DNA of 64,000 nucleotides from contig MEDY01000112.1 of NCBI GenBank assembly GCA_001724265.1, positions 1 to 64,000 on the forward strand. Direction: 5' to 3'. The first letter of the stretch is position 1. Each line of letters opens with the position of its first letter. The position numbers were made by a program, and so were the translations under genes. The notes under the pieces were generated by a model, which had not been told where the DNA came from, did not search any database, and saw only the letters and a program-made list of their open reading frames with translations. Positions 26,875 through 39,865 of the stretch are shown in pieces. This stretch comes from Rhizaria sp. SCN 62-66 (lineage: Eukaryota > Rhizaria, unplaced).

Positions 26875-28644
26875 ATGCCTCGGCATACTTTTCGGTCTGA
26901 CGAAAGTGACGCCGAGGCTGACGACCTCGTTTTAATGCCAGGCCAGTCAGCCACCAGCTCCCTGCTGCACTCCTCGCACCCTTCGCGCGCCGGAGGCAAG
27001 TCTGGTTCCGTGCAGGGCCCTTCGGCGAGCCGCATGGGCATTATGGGTCTCTCGCAGGTCACCTCGCAGCGCTTCACGGCCCAGCGCGGCGGTCTCGCCA
27101 TCGCAGCCTGGGTGTGTCTCATCGTGCTCGTGTATCTGCTCGTCGGCTACCTGCGCTCCGCCGCGCCCGCCACGGGCGCAGACGCCGCGTCCTCGCGCTT
27201 CAGCATCCACCCCGTGATGCCCGGGCCCGCCACTCCCGTTCTTATTGATATTGCTGCCGCGTCCACAGAGACTGACGGCAATCTCGCAAATTCTCCTGGA
27301 CACGCTGGTGTTACGGGCCTGCCGACGACCCCGCTCGACCCCAAACTCTCGCTCTACGGCACCATGCAGTCGCTCATCTCCGCAACCACGCCTGCAGCAT
27401 CCACAGCCACTGCTGGAGCAACTGATTCTGCTGCCAGTGCGCCCGCAGTCCCTTCATCCGCGTTCTACTCCTCCCTCGTCGCCCGCAGCGGCGCCAACCC
27501 CCCCGCGCAGGGCCAGTCCCCCGCCGCCGCGGCCTCCGCGGCCTCTGCCGCCGCCCCCTCCGCCGCCGCCGCCGCGTCACTGTCACGCCCACTGTCGGCC
27601 GTGTCGGCGGCTTCGGCCCACGCGCGCGCGCTGTCGTCGGCTAAGACGCGTCTATGCAGCCGCTGGTGGGCGCCGCACCGCGACGCCGCGCTCACGCTGA
27701 TCCAGCAGACGCTAGGCGACGTCGTCAACCTCATCCTCGACCTCAACTTTGAGTTCACCTCGCAGCGCGCAGCCTACGTGGCGCAGCTCGAACACTGGCG
27801 CACAAGTCGCTTCGCGCGCCGTGCAGAGGCCCGCGCACGCAACCTCGACTGCCGCGCCGTCTGCGCGCCCTCGCGCGCGCCCTCGGTCGCCACCAAGCCG
27901 GCCGCCGCCAAGGCCTCCACTCCTGTTGTTGCAGAGGTGCAGACGCCGGAGGACCTGGCGCGCACCAACGCGTTCCGCCAGGCGCTGATCGAGTGCATTC
28001 TGTGTGAGACCGCGGCGATCGACCTCAACTCGCGTTGCGATGCCAAGGACATGGGCGCAGACTCGGGCGCGCCCGCGCAGGCCGCGCACCTGGAGGCCGC
28101 CTTTGAGGGCATGCTCGAGCCGCGCCACCTGGGTCCCCGCGGTAGCAAGGGTGGCCAGAGTACGGAGGCGGGGGCGGGGGGCAGCGAGCCGTTCTTCATC
28201 AACTCGCCGCTGGAGCAGACGTTCGGCACCTTTATGACGCTGCTGTCTACCTTTGCGTACGCGCCCGCGCAGCTGGAGGGCTTTTTCCCGCTGCCTTCGC
28301 ACCAGGTCGAGGTGTCGGTGCCCCGCGCACGCGCCTACACGCGCTGGCTCGCGCAGCGCCAGCATGACGCCTTCGCTAACGTCACGCTATCCAGCAACAC
28401 TCTTTACAGTAATATGAACGGTAACGGCGCGCACGGCAAGGGCCGGGGCGCGGCCGCGAAGCCGTCGTTCGCTGAGGTGCCTGTGGTGGAGACCCTCGCC
28501 AACGGCGGGCTCGGCGGCGGCATGGGTGTGCAGTTGCTCTGCAGGCCTGCACCCGACGCCGCTCCCGTCGTCATCCTCTCCGCGGGCGGCGGCGGCGGCC
28601 GCGGCTTCGGCCTCAGCCTCGACACCGAGCTCGATCTCGCCGCG

Positions 28645-28675
<31 letters not shown>

Positions 28676-30270
28676 GCGCCAACGCCGACGCGGACGCCGC
28701 CGAGGCTGACGGCAACGGCAATGGCAAGAAGCAGCGGCAGCGTAAGCGTCTGTCACACGAGGTCAGTGCGGCGCGCGGCGCCATCAGGCAGGGTTCGCTG
28801 CACTCGCTGCCGTTCCGCGCGACGCGCCAGGCGACCTTCTCGGCCGGCTCCGGCGGCGGCCTCCAGCTCAACGCACGCCCCTTCGCCCGCAAACGCGCTG
28901 ACGGCGACAGCAACAGCAACGGTGACAGCGAGACGAACCCCGAGCTGCAGGCGTGGCTGGAGCCCTCGGTGGACGTCTCGGGCGCCGCGGACTGGGACCT
29001 TATCGCGGGCGGCGGCGGCGGCGGCAGCGTGAGCATCGCCGACGACCAGTTCACCGAGGCGCACGGCTCGCAGCCCGACCAGGACACGCACCTGCCGTTT
29101 CTGTACCCCGCCGCCGATGCTGACGCGCCGGTAGGGACTACGGGCGGCGGCGCCAAGCGGGCCGGTGTGGTGCGCTTGCGCAAGCGGCTTTACGGCGCGC
29201 TGCGCGACTGCCTGCTGCACGGGCCCGACGCCGAGCTCGTCATCTCGGGCGGCGGCGGCGCGGGCAGCGGCGCCCAGCTATCCGCGCTCGTCATCGACCC
29301 CACGCAGAGCAACGCCACTGACAGCGCTAGTGGCGTCGGTGCCAGTTCGAGTGCGAGCGCTAGTGCGGCCAAGTCGCGCCAGCTAGCGTCGGCGTACTTC
29401 GGCGCCGAGCTGGGCTTCGGCTTCTCGCTGCCCGTGCCGCACGCGTGGTTCACCGCCCACCCCGTGCGCTCTGTCCGCGCCGCTTCTGTCCACAACGCAG
29501 ACAGCAGCAAGAGCGGCTCCGGCTCCGGCTCCGGCTCCGGCTCTAGCGCGAGTGCGAGCGCGCAATCCAAGAGCGCGCCGAGCGTCGAGGACGAGCTGCT
29601 GGCCGCGATGACCGCGACTCCCAGCCGCGGCGGCGCGCTGCCGGCGAACCCGACGACGGGCGCGCTGTCCCGGCTGGCGCTCTCGCGGTTCACGCCGATG
29701 ACCGAGGACCCGTACGCGCTCTCGGCCGTCGCGTCGGTCTGCGTCGCCTCCTGCGTCGCCACCGCCACGGCCGCCACCGCCTCGTCCGGCGCCACCAGCA
29801 ACGGGAGTGCGGGCCTTGCGGGGAGCGGTGTGGCCTCTGAGAGCGCGCCGACGGTGGGCTCGGAGCTCCCGGACGTGATGTCGACGGGCACGGAGCACAC
29901 CAAGCCGCTCTTCTACGCGCACTGCGTGTGTCCCTGTCTGCAGCGCCACCTCAAGGCCAAGCCGTGGGCCGGCTACCTGGCCTGCCGCGACATGGCGCTA
30001 GGCACCTTCGACCGCGCGACCTCGGGCCATGTCGACTCCGTGCCCGACAATGACGTCGCGCGCGCAGAGCGGGCGCTGGCCGCCGCGGCCACCGGCGCCT
30101 CGGAGGCCGCGCTCGCGGCAGCGGCGGGGCAGGTCTACGGCGCGGACGGCGCCAACGCGGGCCGCATCCGCAACCAGGCGTGGGCGGCCGAACGGCAGGG
30201 CGCCTGGGGGCCGCTTGAAGCCACCAGCAACGGACAGGCGCCCACGACCGGTTATGACACGCACGTTTGA
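26875..30270 (+). CDS. Single-pass (type II) membrane protein with long low-complexity lumenal region, function unknown
   Basis: 1,131 residues, ATG at 26875 preceded directly by a pyrimidine tract ending in TAG, stop TGA. An N-terminal 70 residues (acidic, then Arg-containing) precede one strong membrane helix at about 73-93 (WVCLIVLVYLLVGYL). With basic residues before the helix, a type II topology is likely. The remaining 1,000 residues contain a more ordered block around 255-480 (RWWAPHRDAALTLIQQ, then paired cysteines) and a C-terminal Cys cluster (CVCPC then LACRDMALG), separated by Ala/Ser/Gly, Asp-Ala and Gly-Ser repeats. The regular Cys pairs suggest disulfides in the secretory pathway. 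I recognise no family. It is divergently paired with the receptor gene, but nothing shows a functional link. Confidence 0.8.
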
Positions 30271-30724
30271 GCACGCTTGTACATAAATGGAGGGACGGGT
30301 GATCTTAAAGGTTGTAGAGGACGTGTAGTTCAGTTCTGGCCATGCGCTGTATGAGGCCAGAGAGTTGATATAATAGTTTCCACTTTGTACGTAGAATACA
30401 TATAAGAATTAACCTATTCTGTTACACAACACATATCTTTATTTCAGCTTGAAACTATAATTTTCTTGAGATATACCGTAAAATCAGGACTACTTCGCGA
30501 GCATGCGAGGCGCCGCCAAACAATCTTTTGGCTTTCATTTTGACATTGTATGGTGTGTAATGCCTGTCAATCATGTTGAAACGCCCCTAGTCGAAGAGAG
30601 TCCCGAGTTTTATGTTTGTTCACATTATTATATGCTGTTTTGTGTTGACTGTATCTCACTGTTGTGACTGAACGTAACTTTGTTTACTCTGTCGGTTGGG
30701 CATTGAGCACCTAGACAGTTTGAC
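30271..30724. other. AT-rich intergenic region
   Basis: Between two plus-strand genes: the 3' flank of the membrane protein gene and the promoter/leader of the Old Yellow Enzyme gene. No ORF, tRNA or clear repeat is visible. A CAG acceptor-like site (AG 30717-30718) lies 6 nt before the next ATG. Confidence 0.55.
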
Positions 30725-32575
30725 ATGGCGTCTCCTTTGTCCCTTGCGTCCCGCCTCAAGGTGGGTCGTATGGACCTTGCCCACCGTCTTGTACTTCCAC
30801 CGCTGACCCGCTACCGCGCGACTGCGGAAACGCTGGCCCCGAACGACATGATGATCGAGTACTACAAGCAGCGCACCACCAAAGGAGGCCTCCTTATCTC
30901 CGAGGTACGAAAAATCATCAGCAAATCAGAGCCTAAGACGTCAAATGCCACGCTAAGAGATAAAAGATGCGAGTATAACGTTATTCCATCAATTCATATT
31001 GATTGGCTCTAATCTGCTTGTGATTAACATTCCTATTTTAACCATACCGTTTCTGCTCGCGAACACTCTATACCCCAGGCGACCGCCATTTCGCCCGAAA
31101 CCATTGGCGCGAACAACGCCCCGGGCATCTGGACGCCCGCGCAGGTTGCCGGGTGGAAGCAGGTGACCTCCGCGATCCACGCTAAGGGCGGCTACATGTT
31201 CTGCCAGCTCTGGCACGTCGGCCGCGGCGCGCACGACTCGTTCAATGCGCACCACCTCGTCCGGGGCTCCGGATATCAAGTCAACCGCTCGGCGTCCGAC
31301 GTCCCGCAGGAGGGCACGACGCACATGACGCTCGACGGGACGGCGCTGGCGCACGTGAAGCCCGTGCCGCTGACGCTGGACGAGATCGCCCGGCTCCGCG
31401 AGGACTACACCAAGGCGGTACGTGACAATGATGATATCTTGATTGCCAGAGTGACTCGTGTCAAAATTCATGTCTAGTATATGAAACTATATTTTTCGAT
31501 AATGATAGTATTCTTCAGTTTGGTCATTTTCTGCTCACATTTATAATGCCATTTATGTCTTGTGTCAACCTCACCCGTGACTGGTTTGTGACTCTTGCTT
31601 CCCGTTCGCTAGGCCAAGAACGCGATCGAGGCCGGGTTCGACGGCGTAGAGCTGCACAGCGCCAACGCCTACCTTCTTGACCAGTTCCTCAACTCGGAAA
31701 CGAACCACCGCACGGACCGCTATGGCGGCTCGGTCGCCAACCGCACGCGTCTGCTCGATGAGGTGCTCGGCGACCTGTGTAGTGCGGTGGGCCGCGACCG
31801 CGTCGCCGTGCGCCTGTCGCCTCATCGGAACGCGCCGCCGATGTTCTTCGGGCTTACGGACGCGGACCCCGTGGTGACGTACCGCGCTGCGTTCGCCACG
31901 GCCGCGCGGCACAAGCTCGCCTACACTCACGTCAGCGAGTCGAGCTACGACCCGACCGTGCCGGGCGCTGCCGAGGCGGAGATGCAGTTCCCCCGCGCTG
32001 CCGCCGACCTTTTCCACGCCTCCTACGTCACCGATCCCACCGACAGCTCTACTAACGCCGACAATAGTGCTGTGAAGAGGGCCAGCCCCGTCATCGGCGC
32101 AGGCGGCTATACCCCCGTCTCGGCGGCGCGCGCGGTCGAGACGGGCGTGTACGACCTGGTCGCTATGGGCCGCTTCTTCATCAGCAACCCGGACCTGCCG
32201 CACCGCGTGCTCAACGGGCTCCCACTGACCGACTACGACCGCCACCAGTTCTACACCCCTGCCGCCGCCGAGGGGTACATCGACTACCCGACCTTTGCGC
32301 AAGTGTGCGCCGCGCTGGGCGCGCGCGAGGAGGACTACCTGCCCGCCAAGCGCGGCGCGGCGGCGGCGGCGCGGGCCGCGGGCGGCGGCGCGGTCGCGGT
32401 CGCGGCGGCCGAGGCCGAGGAGCGGCAGGAGCGCGCCGCGCTCGACGCCAAGATCGACGCGCTCGTCGCGCGCCACGCGCAGAGCGGGGCCAAGTACCCG
32501 CTCGTGTCAAGCAAGAGCATCGGCGTTAGCACTTCGTCTGCAGCCCGCAAAAAGACCGCTGCCGCGGCGATGTAA
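30725..32575 (+). CDS. Old Yellow Enzyme-family NAD(P)H:flavin oxidoreductase, three exons
   Basis: Exons 30725-30904, 31079-31417 and 31613-32575 join in phase 0 to give 493 residues. Donors read GTACGA and GTACGT; acceptors CCCAG and GCTAG. The TIM-barrel flavoprotein signatures are clear: LVLPPLTRYRA near the N-terminus, LLISEATAIS, CQLWHVGR, and GVELHSANAYLLDQFL, where the His and Asn are the pair that binds the substrate carbonyl and the Tyr is the proton donor in OYE. Then come TDRYGGS and, late, GRFFISNPDLPHR. The family reduces the C=C bond of alpha,beta-unsaturated carbonyls using FMN and NAD(P)H. An Ala/Arg/Glu-rich extension of roughly 90 residues follows the barrel. No targeting signal is obvious. 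It could be a 12-oxophytodienoate-reductase-like member; the true substrate cannot be told. Confidence 0.93.
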
Positions 32576-33053
32576 CGTGATATGTCTCAGGTTGACTGGT
32601 TACCGTTTCAAGCAATCAGAACAAGCGTGAAGACTTTTTTTCAATCAATGCTACGTATTTTTCTTATCATTTCGCCCAAAGTGCACCAACACCACGATTA
32701 ATTGTTAATCAAATTATCATAGATCCGCTATAGTCCTTTTTCTATTTCTTATTAATACACGTGAACCAAATTGTCGTCGATGGGCAGCAACGTTGAATTT
32801 GAGATTGGGTTTATTGATTGTTTTAAAGCTTCACACACTTTTAGATAAAGACGTGTGCAAAACATACTATTATTATTAGAATATATAGAAATACGAAGCA
32901 TACTATTTGTTGTTTTGTTGCGTTTTTGCAAAATAAGCATAAGCTATTTTCCTTTAAATACTACGGATGAGCCCAGTGTGCAGCAGCAACAACAACAGCA
33001 ACAACAGACCGGTACTGCTGCAGCAGCTGCTGCTGGTATTGCAGTTGCGAGGC
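32576..33053. other. AT-rich convergent intergenic region
   Basis: 478 bp between convergent genes, with strikingly lower GC than either neighbour. It must hold both 3' ends. A short CAG/CAA repeat (about 32980-33030, glutamine-like triplets) lies just past the stop of the minus-strand gene. No gene is visible. Confidence 0.55.
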
Positions 33054-34616
33054 TTAGTTGCGGCGGAGCTTCTCGGCGTCGTCGAGCGCGCGCTGGCGGG
33101 CGACTTCGATGCCGACGGTGTTGCGCGCGAGCTGGTAGAGCTCCAGGTCGCCGACGATGCGCTCCATGGGCGCCTCGGCGTTGACGTAGCGCTCCGCGGC
33201 CGCGATCTCGGGCGAGTCGGCGCGCACGGCGTCCTTGGTGTGCTGCGACGTGTGCAGCGGGTTGAAGGCGTCGTCGACAATCTGCTCCAACGTCGCGGGC
33301 GCGTGCGTGTCGTCCATGGCCGAGGCGACGTTGATGGCGTCGCTCGTGAAGTGCGTCTTGTACGCTTTGTCCACCTGGCTCGCGTGCACCTTCTGGAACT
33401 CCTCGCCGATCGCAAAGCCGGGCGTGGAGTAGGAGATAAGCTTGAACGACTCGCCGTACTCGCGCATCGGCTCCGCGTGCACGGGCGCCAGACGCTTGTG
33501 AATGTACCCGTTGGGCTTGCCGAGGATCTCCTTCAGCGTCGAGCCCACGGCCTCGAGCGTGCGCTCAAAGCCCTGCGGCGCGTTGACGAGCGTGATGCCC
33601 GTGGCCTCCCACGCCGGGTTCGGCCGCTGCTGCATCAGCGTCACGGGCGGCATGTCGATCATCTCCTCGCTGATGATCCCCATGCCGGAGCCTTCACGCT
33701 GGCCGAACGAGCCCGAGGCGGCAAAGCGGCGCTGCTGCGCCTCGACCTCGGCCTCGAACGTCAGCTGCGAGGCCGCCAGGTCGACGGCGGCGCGCTCCAC
33801 GGCCGCGTCGTCCGAGTAGTGGACGCAGTTCCAAATGTTGTTGAGGCCGGCGTGCGTGAGGGCGTCGAAGAGCTGCCACGGCAGCTTGCCGCCCGGCGCG
33901 GGGTAGCACACGCCGATCACCGCCTGCGGCTGCGTCTTGAGCGTCTCCAGGATCAGGTTGCGCGTGCGCAGCTGCTCAGAGTATGTCGGCACGTGGCCCA
34001 GGTCGAACCACAGCAGACCGCGGCCGCGCAACGGGAAGAGCTTCTTGGTGTAGTCCTGGTCGAGCGGGTACTCGCCGCGCAGCTGCACGCGCCGGTCCGT
34101 GCCCACAAGCTCGGCGAGCGTGGCGTTGGACACGGCGTTGTCGTCGTGGATGATTGCGCGGTCCATGGGGCCCATGTGCGAGTAGGCGATGGCGTTCTCG
34201 GACGGCAGGAAGAGGGTCTTAGGGAAGCCGTCCTCGTCCTCGGCCACGTTGTGGTTCGCCGCCTCGAACTGGCGCAAGTACGGCTTGAGCGAGTCGATGT
34301 CCTGTGGGATGCGGCGCATGCCGGCGGGGAGACGCAGCCAGCGGTGGAGAAGCACGGCGTCGCGGTTGATCTGGGAGATCTTGATCTGGGAGCCCGCGCC
34401 GCCGCCGAGCACGTTGACGAACGTCGTCGCCGCGGGGTCCTCCTTCTTGATCTCGGACAGCAGCGCCGACAGGACGGCGCCCTTATAAAGGGAGCCGAAG
34501 GTGCCGGTGTGGCGCGCCGACTTGAGGCTCTGGGACAGGGCCGCGGGCTTGGCGGCAGGCGCAGCGTTGCGGAGAGCCGTCGCGACCTGCGAGGCCTTCT
34601 TGACACTACTCAGCAT
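33054..34616 (-). CDS. Uncharacterised protein with mitochondrial-type N-terminus
   Basis: Single exon, 520 residues, ATG at 34616, stop TAA. The N-terminus (MLSSVKKASQVATALRNAA) is basic, Ser/Ala-rich and free of acids, like a mitochondrial presequence. The rest is unusually normal for this genome: few homopolymers, mixed composition, and segments such as GLLWFDLGHVPTYSEQLR and IGVCYPAPGGKLPWQLF that look like a folded, conserved protein. No membrane helix or known catalytic motif was recognised. An organelle structural or complex-associated subunit is possible, but that is a guess. A CAG acceptor-like site lies 2 nt before the ATG. Confidence 0.85.
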   Translation of the reverse strand: MLSSVKKASQVATALRNAAPAAKPAALSQSLKSARHTGTFGSLYKGAVLSALLSEIKKEDPAATTFVNVLGGGAGSQIKISQINRDAVLLHRWLRLPAGMRRIPQDIDSLKPYLRQFEAANHNVAEDEDGFPKTLFLPSENAIAYSHMGPMDRAIIHDDNAVSNATLAELVGTDRRVQLRGEYPLDQDYTKKLFPLRGRGLLWFDLGHVPTYSEQLRTRNLILETLKTQPQAVIGVCYPAPGGKLPWQLFDALTHAGLNNIWNCVHYSDDAAVERAAVDLAASQLTFEAEVEAQQRRFAASGSFGQREGSGMGIISEEMIDMPPVTLMQQRPNPAWEATGITLVNAPQGFERTLEAVGSTLKEILGKPNGYIHKRLAPVHAEPMREYGESFKLISYSTPGFAIGEEFQKVHASQVDKAYKTHFTSDAINVASAMDDTHAPATLEQIVDDAFNPLHTSQHTKDAVRADSPEIAAAERYVNAEAPMERIVGDLELYQLARNTVGIEVARQRALDDAEKLRRN

Positions 34617-35390
34617 GGCTGTGGGAGTAGCGAGGAGGTCAGAGTGGGGGACGAGCTGGGTGGGTTCCTGCGCAAGGCGTTAAAAGCTGTGTGACAGCAT
34701 AGAAGCGGCGTGAGGGGAGAAGGCGAGGCAAAGAGTGAGTGTGAGTGTGTGGGGCTTGGGTTAGGGGGCAATGAGCGCAGCGTGTTCGAGGGGGATATAG
34801 GTCATAGTAGCCAAGGGACGAATACCATAGGTGTTCATATGCGTCAGATGTCCAGGCAAAGTGTCGGCGTCGCTAAACAACGGTGTCTGCACTCGGACTG
34901 GCGGGTGCGGCGAGGGGTGCAGCTCACCCAGCCCAGCAGCCGTCAGACGGCTCAGTGAGCCCACCTAGAGCAGTCCGTAGCGAGGGATACCGACTCGATA
35001 TACCGCACGAAATAGTGGCAGCGCATAAAACGTACCTTGTTCGGAGGACTAAAAAAGCTTCGGGGTCCGCAAAGAAAACAAAAGCGTCGCAAACCGCTCT
35101 GCAAGATCTCACACCGGTCCCACACACAGCCCGAATAAAAGCAAGCCGCCTGCCCAGCCGAGACCGTGGGCTCGCCCGTTGGACTCAACTTTCGACTCTA
35201 CTCTCGTGGCTGACTGAGAGTGAATAGCAAAGTTTGAATTGCGAGATCTGAGCTCCGTCTGATACGGATTAATAGCGATTTCTACGTATTATACCAGTTT
35301 TTAATTTTATATTGTTTTTCACTGACCTTCTCTCTTTTGTTTCGCCCTCTTTCTGCCTTATGTCCCGAACCCACTTCCCCGCAGAGCGTC
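34617..35390. promoter_or_regulatory. Divergent intergenic region / promoters
   Basis: 774 bp between the minus-strand mitochondrial-type gene and NKAP. It carries both promoters and leaders. Before each ATG there is a pyrimidine tract with YAG (minus strand AG at 34619-34620; plus strand AG at 35383-35384). No tRNA or ORF is credible. Confidence 0.5.
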
Positions 35391-37951
<2,561 letters not shown>

Positions 37952-38310
37952 GGTGTAAGCGAAGAAGCGCAGTTGTGCGCGATTGAAGTACATAGACTCA
38001 TATTTACAATATAAAGTATATATTTGATAACCAAGCAATAATTTGCAAAGTATTACATTACTAGTATAAATACTGCCAAAAAATGTTGCTATACACGCGT
38101 TCTGTATTGGTTTGCTTTGCTATTGTACATGACGCTAATTGGCCCCATCAGAGCCCGCTACTGAGCCATACACACACCGCATTGCATTGTTGATGCCTTG
38201 CACTGTGTTGAGCTCAACTCATCTCAAAGCGAAGCCGCATCTTTCCCCACTCCCTCATCCGTTATCCGTCCACAACGTCCACAGTGTTTCCCCGTGCTTA
38301 TCGTGGTGTC
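37952..38310. other. Convergent intergenic region
   Basis: 359 bp holding the 3' ends of NKAP and of the small secreted protein gene. The left part is AT-rich, the right part more balanced. Nothing gene-like is seen. Confidence 0.5.
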
Positions 38311-39387
38311 TCACGCGTCCCGGAGGCCCGCGGCGGCGGCGGCCGCGGCGGCGGCCTCGTCCTCGGCCTCGAAGCGCGCCCGCAGCCGCGCCACCAGATC
38401 GTCGTTGGTGCGCCCACGCGGCCGCCGCTGCTGCTCCCGCACCGCCGCCGCCTCCGCCTCCGCCGCAGAGGCGTCACTGTGGCCGCTGTGGCTGTCGCTG
38501 TCAGCGAAGGCAGAAAAGACGGAATGTGCGTCGACGGAGGCGTCCATCTCGACAAACACGTCGCCGTTGTCGCTGTCCCCAACGCCAAACAGGTCGTGAC
38601 TCTCGCTCTCGCTGTCGCCGTCAGTCGCGCTGGCGCTGGCGCTGGCGCTGGCGCTGGCGCTGCTGCGGGCCATGCTGAGAGGGGCTGCGGCGAGCTCGGC
38701 CTCGGCGGCGGCGACCAGGGCGGCCTCTTCGACGCTTAAGCCGAAGTCGGGGTCAGACAGCGCGCGCGCAACGCCCTCGACCGCGGCGGCCGCGGCGGCG
38801 GCGTCGAAGCCAGCACCGGCAGGCTGGTCGGGGCTGCTGTCATCCTCATCGTCGAAGTCGTAGCCGTAGACGCCGCGGCCGCGCAGCAGCAGGTGTTGCA
38901 GCAGCTGCCCCGCACGCGCGCTGGCGTCAGCGCCGTCGCCATCCTCCGCATCCCCGGCGGCGGCGGCCTGCTGCGAGGGCGTGATGGCCTCGTCGACCTG
39001 TGCGAAGGACGAGGCGGGGAACGAGGGGATGTTCCACGACTTGGTCGCGGGCGCGCCCTCGGCCGCGGTGCCGCACACGCACTGCGCCTGCGAGGGCGTG
39101 CGGCCGTAGCGCGCAAGGTTCACGCTCACGAGCAGGTCCCAGACCGTCACGCCGGCGCCCGCGGCGTTGCGCCCGCCGTCGGTCGACGCGGCGGCCAGCT
39201 TGGCGTTGGTGGCCAGTAGCTCAGCCTTGCGCTGGGCGCTGGCCGCGGGCGTCGTCATCGCCGGGTCCGGCGCGGCCGGCTTGCCCGAGGAGGTCTCCAC
39301 CAGCACGGGGGAGGAGTCAGCCGAAGCCAGCGACACCAGGGCGAGGAGCACGGCAAGCGCGGTCGCGATCACCAGGCGGAGACGCAT
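38311..39387 (-). CDS. Small secreted protein, function unknown
   Basis: 358 residues from the ATG at 39387 to TGA. MRLRLVIATALAVLLALVSL followed by ASA is a clear signal peptide. A short ordered stretch (VTVWDLLVSVNLARYGR, then a CVCGT pair, about residues 65-110) is followed by a long acidic, Ala/Asp/Ser-rich tail containing a (SA)n tract encoded by ctggcg repeats near 38630-38663 and the sequence LQHLLLRGRGVYGYDFD. No family was recognised. Likely exported or lumenal. It is a divergent neighbour of the NOA1-like gene. An acceptor-like CAG precedes the ATG by 11 nt. Confidence 0.8.
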   Translation of the reverse strand: MRLRLVIATALAVLLALVSLASADSSPVLVETSSGKPAAPDPAMTTPAASAQRKAELLATNAKLAAASTDGGRNAAGAGVTVWDLLVSVNLARYGRTPSQAQCVCGTAAEGAPATKSWNIPSFPASSFAQVDEAITPSQQAAAAGDAEDGDGADASARAGQLLQHLLLRGRGVYGYDFDDEDDSSPDQPAGAGFDAAAAAAAVEGVARALSDPDFGLSVEEAALVAAAEAELAAAPLSMARSSASASASASASATDGDSESESHDLFGVGDSDNGDVFVEMDASVDAHSVFSAFADSDSHSGHSDASAAEAEAAAVREQQRRPRGRTNDDLVARLRARFEAEDEAAAAAAAAAGLRDA

Positions 39388-39865
39388 GTCTCCTTCTCCT
39401 GAGGGGGAGCAGAGGCGGAAGGGTGGGAGGGCGGTGAGATTAGACACAGAAGATCGGGACTTGGAGAAATACAAAAGAAATTATATATACAAGCGCTCAG
39501 ATTATTTTAAAGCATCGCAGCGAATTAAGCTTTTGACGAACACATAGTGAGTTGTTCGAATCCCCGTTATGCCCTTGTCCCCTTGCTTTCAGAGCCAGCG
39601 ACTGGCTGGCAGCGGCCGACCCCCCACCAAGCGACCAGGCAGCATGGCAGCCGGCCTTCGAGAGCCTGCGGACATGAGCTGCAGCGAGCCCAAGTCTCCG
39701 ACGATACGCATATCGCTTGCTTTCCCGTGCTTCCTAATGTTGTTGTTGCTATTTCCTTTAATTCTTTATCGTCATGTTCTCACCTTCCCCTCCTACTCCA
39801 CCCATTTCCCCACCCGCTGCACACAGCCTTCCCCGACACTCCCCCGCCACACAAACGCCCCCGCG
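39388..39865. promoter_or_regulatory. Divergent intergenic region / promoters
   Basis: 478 bp between divergent genes. The right part is pyrimidine-rich and ends in a CACAG acceptor-like site (AG 39825-39826) 39 nt before the NOA1-like ATG. A GTTCGAATCC string at about 39551 resembles a tRNA T-arm but has no matching tRNA body. Confidence 0.5.

Noticed and set aside
30902-31012. Continuation of Old Yellow Enzyme exon 1 to a TAA at 31010
   Set aside because: Conserved OYE sequence resumes at 31079 after a clean GTACGA...CCCAG intron.
39545-39570. Possible tRNA T-arm (GTTCGAATCC)
   Set aside because: No acceptor stem, D-arm or anticodon arm can be built upstream.
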